This document shows positions 61,756-64,000 of a DNA stretch of 64,000 bases, in pieces (the first letter of the stretch is position 1; each line of letters opens with the position of its first letter). This stretch comes from Chitinophagales bacterium (GTDB taxonomy: Bacteria > Bacteroidota > Bacteroidia > Chitinophagales > UBA2359): NCBI GenBank assembly GCA_020636475.1, contig JACJXU010000001.1, forward strand, positions 62,001 through 126,000, given 5' to 3'. The translations under genes and the position numbers were made by a program. The notes under the pieces were generated by a model that made no database searches, had not been told where the DNA came from, and saw only the letters and a list, made by a program, of their open reading frames with translations.

Positions 61756-62505
61756 ATGAAAGTTATTTACAAATTAATAATGGGAGAACACCCCAATAAT
61801 AAGTTTTTCTTCTTCAACTATCATAATGTAAGACACATTAATCGTTTTTTGAAAAAGCAGATACCGCTTATAAAAGAAAAGGGTAATGAAAATGTTTTGG
61901 TAGATGTAGGTGCCGGAAAAAGTCCTTATTATCCTTGGTTTAAGGATTCTCTGAAAGAATATGTAGCAATAGACGTGGAAGGAACATTACCTCCCAATGA
62001 AACGCGCCCCATGATTCGACAAATAACAGCATTTGCCGAAGAGCTTCCTCTGCCAAATAATTACGCCGATGTAATTTTATCCAATCAGGTTTTGGAACAT
62101 GTAATTGACCCACAAAAGGCAGTACAAGAAAAATTTAGGGTACTTAAAAGTGGCGGAATATATATTGGTTCTGTTCCACATTTAAGTCCTGTACACTTAG
62201 AACCTTATGATTTCAGACGTTTTACGGACTTAGGCGTTAGGCAATTATTAGAAAATGCCGGATTTACGAATATTAAAATCGAAGGTAGCGGCGGTATTTA
62301 TACGGCTATTGCGTTGATATTGTCAATGGATTGGATGTTGTCGAAGCGTAAAGAAGGACAGCTCCAAAAATTTTCAGCCATTCGAGCCTTATTATTGTTC
62401 CCTTTAGTAGGCTTTTTAAATATTTCATCTTTGGTTTTAGATAAAATTTTGGGCGACAAAAAAAGAAGCCCCGCCAATTTGTGCTGGACGGCATATAAGC
62501 CTTGA
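61756..62505 (+). CDS. Class I SAM-dependent methyltransferase
   Basis: A 249-residue protein with motif I LVDVGAGKSPYYPWF (about residues 47-61), the acid AIDVEG, and the post-motif SNQVLEHVIDP typical of methyltransf_11 proteins. The C-terminal third has a hydrophobic stretch (IRALLLFPLVGFLNISSLVL), so it may associate with membranes, as in some glycan or lipid methyltransferases. It begins a plus-strand run with DoxX and DUF2071 genes. Substrate unknown. Confidence 0.85.
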   Translation: MKVIYKLIMGEHPNNKFFFFNYHNVRHINRFLKKQIPLIKEKGNENVLVDVGAGKSPYYPWFKDSLKEYVAIDVEGTLPPNETRPMIRQITAFAEELPLPNNYADVILSNQVLEHVIDPQKAVQEKFRVLKSGGIYIGSVPHLSPVHLEPYDFRRFTDLGVRQLLENAGFTNIKIEGSGGIYTAIALILSMDWMLSKRKEGQLQKFSAIRALLLFPLVGFLNISSLVLDKILGDKKRSPANLCWTAYKP

Positions 62506-62529
62506 CGACAACAACACACTATTCAATCA

Positions 62530-62907
62530 ATGAACCACAAGCGACTGCATAAAATTTTAACCATTTGCATAGCATTCGTTTGGATGGTTAATGGACTTTT
62601 TTGTAAGGTGCTTCATCTTGTGCCAAGACACCAACAAATTGTGGCGCGAATTTTAGGCGAACAATATTCAAGCATTCTCACCATTTTGATTGGATTCGCT
62701 GAAATAGTTATGGCAATTTGGATTTTAAGTGCTTATAAATCTAAACTGAATGTCATTGTTCAGATAGTAGTGGTAGCTGCAATGAATTGTATAGAGTTTT
62801 TTCTTGCACCGGATTTATTACTTTGGGGGAAATTAAACTCACTGTTTGCATTTTTGTTTATTATAGTTGTATATCTCAACGAATTTTATCTCAATAAAAG
62901 TAAGTAA
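62530..62907 (+). CDS. DoxX-like membrane protein
   Basis: A 125-residue protein with four membrane helices; the first reads KILTICIAFVWMVNGLFCKV. It matches the DoxX-like family (PF13781 group). The gene is 24 bases after the methyltransferase gene and 4 bases before the DUF2071 gene, so it is part of the same operon. Function unknown; the family has been linked loosely to redox balance. Confidence 0.75.
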   Translation: MNHKRLHKILTICIAFVWMVNGLFCKVLHLVPRHQQIVARILGEQYSSILTILIGFAEIVMAIWILSAYKSKLNVIVQIVVVAAMNCIEFFLAPDLLLWGKLNSLFAFLFIIVVYLNEFYLNKSK

Positions 62908-62911
62908 ACAA

Positions 62912-63649
62912 ATGCTATCATGCTTAAAAAATCATCCTTTTGCCGTTGAAGCATTTTTTGAAAGTTCATTGGTGCTGACTTTTGCCGCTCCCAAAGAACA
63001 GCTAAAGCCTTTAATTCCAGCCTGCTTACAGTTGGACACATTTCAAGACAAGTGGGCTTTTGTAGCCGTTGCTATGGTACAAACCAAAGACCTGCGACCC
63101 AAAGGTTTTCCAACGTTTATGGGCAACGACTTTTTCCTTATCGGCTATCGTGTATTTGTGCGATACACAACTAAGGCAGGCAAAAACTATCGTGGTTTAT
63201 ACATTTTAAAGTCGGAAACCGACAAGAAAAAAATGGAAATAATGGGTAATCTTTTTACGCATTACAACTATACAACTACGGATATTGCGAAAATAGAAAC
63301 AGAAAGCATGGATAAAATATCGTCTGTTCAATCAAACTTTGCTTTGCAGATTGATAAATCGGCGACAAATGTAGCCTTGCCCACACATTCGCCATTTGCC
63401 GACTGGAAAGAAGCGAGAAGATTTGCCGGACCTTTGCCGTTTACATTTACGGTGAATTCGGAAAAAAAAGAAGTATTGATTATTGAAGGCGTAAGGCAAA
63501 ATTGGACACCTCTGCCAGTGCGTGTGATTGACTATGATATTGGTTTTTTGCGGCAACTTCCGCTCGAAAATTCGGTTTTGGCAAATGCTTTTGTCGTGAG
63601 AAATATTCCGTACTATTGGAAAAAAGGAAAAGTAGAGCAATGGAACTAA
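62912..63649 (+). CDS. DUF2071 family protein (YqjF-like)
   Basis: A 245-residue protein starting MLSCLKNHPFAVEAFF (ATG 62912; a longer TTG-started frame overlaps the previous gene). Segments VAVAMVQTKDLRPKGFP, GNDFFLIGYRVFVRY and ARRFAGPLPFTF are in line with the DUF2071 family, which has no known activity. It overlaps the start of the next gene by 10 bases, showing translational coupling. Confidence 0.78.
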   Translation: MLSCLKNHPFAVEAFFESSLVLTFAAPKEQLKPLIPACLQLDTFQDKWAFVAVAMVQTKDLRPKGFPTFMGNDFFLIGYRVFVRYTTKAGKNYRGLYILKSETDKKKMEIMGNLFTHYNYTTTDIAKIETESMDKISSVQSNFALQIDKSATNVALPTHSPFADWKEARRFAGPLPFTFTVNSEKKEVLIIEGVRQNWTPLPVRVIDYDIGFLRQLPLENSVLANAFVVRNIPYYWKKGKVEQWN

Positions 63650-64000
63650 AAAGACAGAATTTTCAGGGCGTGCTTAATATTTTAAGTTTCAACCGACATT
63701 TTTATGTCTTTGGCTTGGTAGCTTTGGCATTGATTATCGGCAGTAAATTTGTTTTTAATTGGCAAGACAGCTTGTATTGGTTCGTTGTTTTGGCTTTTTT
63801 GTATGGATTGATAATGCCTTTGCTTGTTTCAGCGTATGTGTATGATTTTTCGGGTTTTTACGATTTCGATTGGTTAAAAAAAATGAATATTGAAGATACA
63901 AAAGATAAACTCAATTTGAATATCAATGCCGGATTTGACGAAACGAGCTACATCATAAAAGGAATACTTCCAAAATCAACTTTGCAGGTATATGATTTTT
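63640..64000 (+). CDS. Membrane-anchored protein, N-terminal part (probable methyltransferase)
   Basis: The frame starts MELKRQNFQGVLNILSFNRHFYVFG (ATG 63640) and has two membrane helices, about residues 20-40 and 47-70, followed by a soluble part with VYDFSGFYDFDWLKK and INAGFDETSYIIKG. In Bacteroidota this pattern belongs to a membrane-tethered class I methyltransferase family that sits by DoxX and DUF2071 genes. The catalytic motifs lie off the right edge, so this is a partial and tentative call. Confidence 0.55.
   Translation, partial: MELKRQNFQGVLNILSFNRHFYVFGLVALALIIGSKFVFNWQDSLYWFVVLAFLYGLIMPLLVSAYVYDFSGFYDFDWLKKMNIEDTKDKLNLNINAGFDETSYIIKGILPKSTLQVYDF

Noticed and set aside
1-64000. 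CRISPR array
   Set aside because: No regularly spaced direct repeats of 25-40 bases with unique spacers were seen.

Overview
The window reads as chromosomal DNA of a member of the Bacteroidota. Evidence: a PorP/SprF-type membrane protein, a large gingipain-like (C25) protease with a type IX secretion C-terminal domain, Bacteroidota-specific families (DUF4834, DUF6913, the group-IV-like arginine decarboxylase), promoters of the form TTG-N19-21-TAnnTTTG, and many starts (several TTG or GTG) without an obvious Shine-Dalgarno sequence. The DNA is AT-rich by eye. I cannot assign a genus.

Layout. 0-4.7 kb: 5' part of bioA, two lipoproteins, an ECF sigma factor, recX, a DCC-family redox protein and msrB. 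4.8-8.7 kb: a three-gene operon (porin, imelysin lipoprotein, di-heme cytochrome) that looks like an iron-uptake module. 8.7-10.4 kb: a decayed IS200/IS605 element with frameshifted tnpA and tnpB but intact end hairpins. 10.4-23.5 kb: mostly housekeeping genes (methyltransferase, transketolase N-terminal half, PorP/SprF, purS, ridA, an HATPase, ybeY, aldehyde dehydrogenase, MFS transporter, TolC, tadA, sod). 23.5-30.8 kb: typA, a decayed divergent secreted-protein gene, and the C25 protease. 30.9-41.9 kb: a BlaI/M56 regulatory pair, small enzymes, metF, ccmE-ccmF, an RlmI-like methyltransferase, mscS, proC. 41.9-45.9 kb: an efflux-type operon (permease, redoxin, adaptor) whose upstream end is eroded into a structured, repeat-bearing gene-free stretch. 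45.9-54.1 kb: arginine decarboxylase and argS, an IS4-family element, two secreted proteins, then a rearranged knot containing a 311-bp copy of the typA 5' region, tandem GIY-YIG/tRNA-Asp units and the intact tRNA-Asp. 54.2-64 kb: accA, a DUF6913 gene, dapA, rsmD, coaD, an MntA-HepT toxin-antitoxin pair, rsfS, birA, paaE and an enoyl-CoA hydratase, then a methyltransferase/DoxX/DUF2071 run cut by the window edge.

How genes work together. Biotin metabolism appears three times (bioA, birA, and accA as a subunit of the biotin-dependent enzyme). ccmE/ccmF would mature c-type cytochromes such as the di-heme protein of the iron locus. The C25 protease and the PorP/SprF protein belong to type IX secretion. 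The most unusual material is the genome-rearrangement evidence: the 311-bp duplication linking 25.2 kb and 53.1 kb, the tandem GIY-YIG/tRNA-Asp units, and a new-looking 37-nt dispersed repeat at 45.4, 45.6 and 50.5 kb. I did not find a CRISPR array, an rRNA gene, or a clearly novel defence system.
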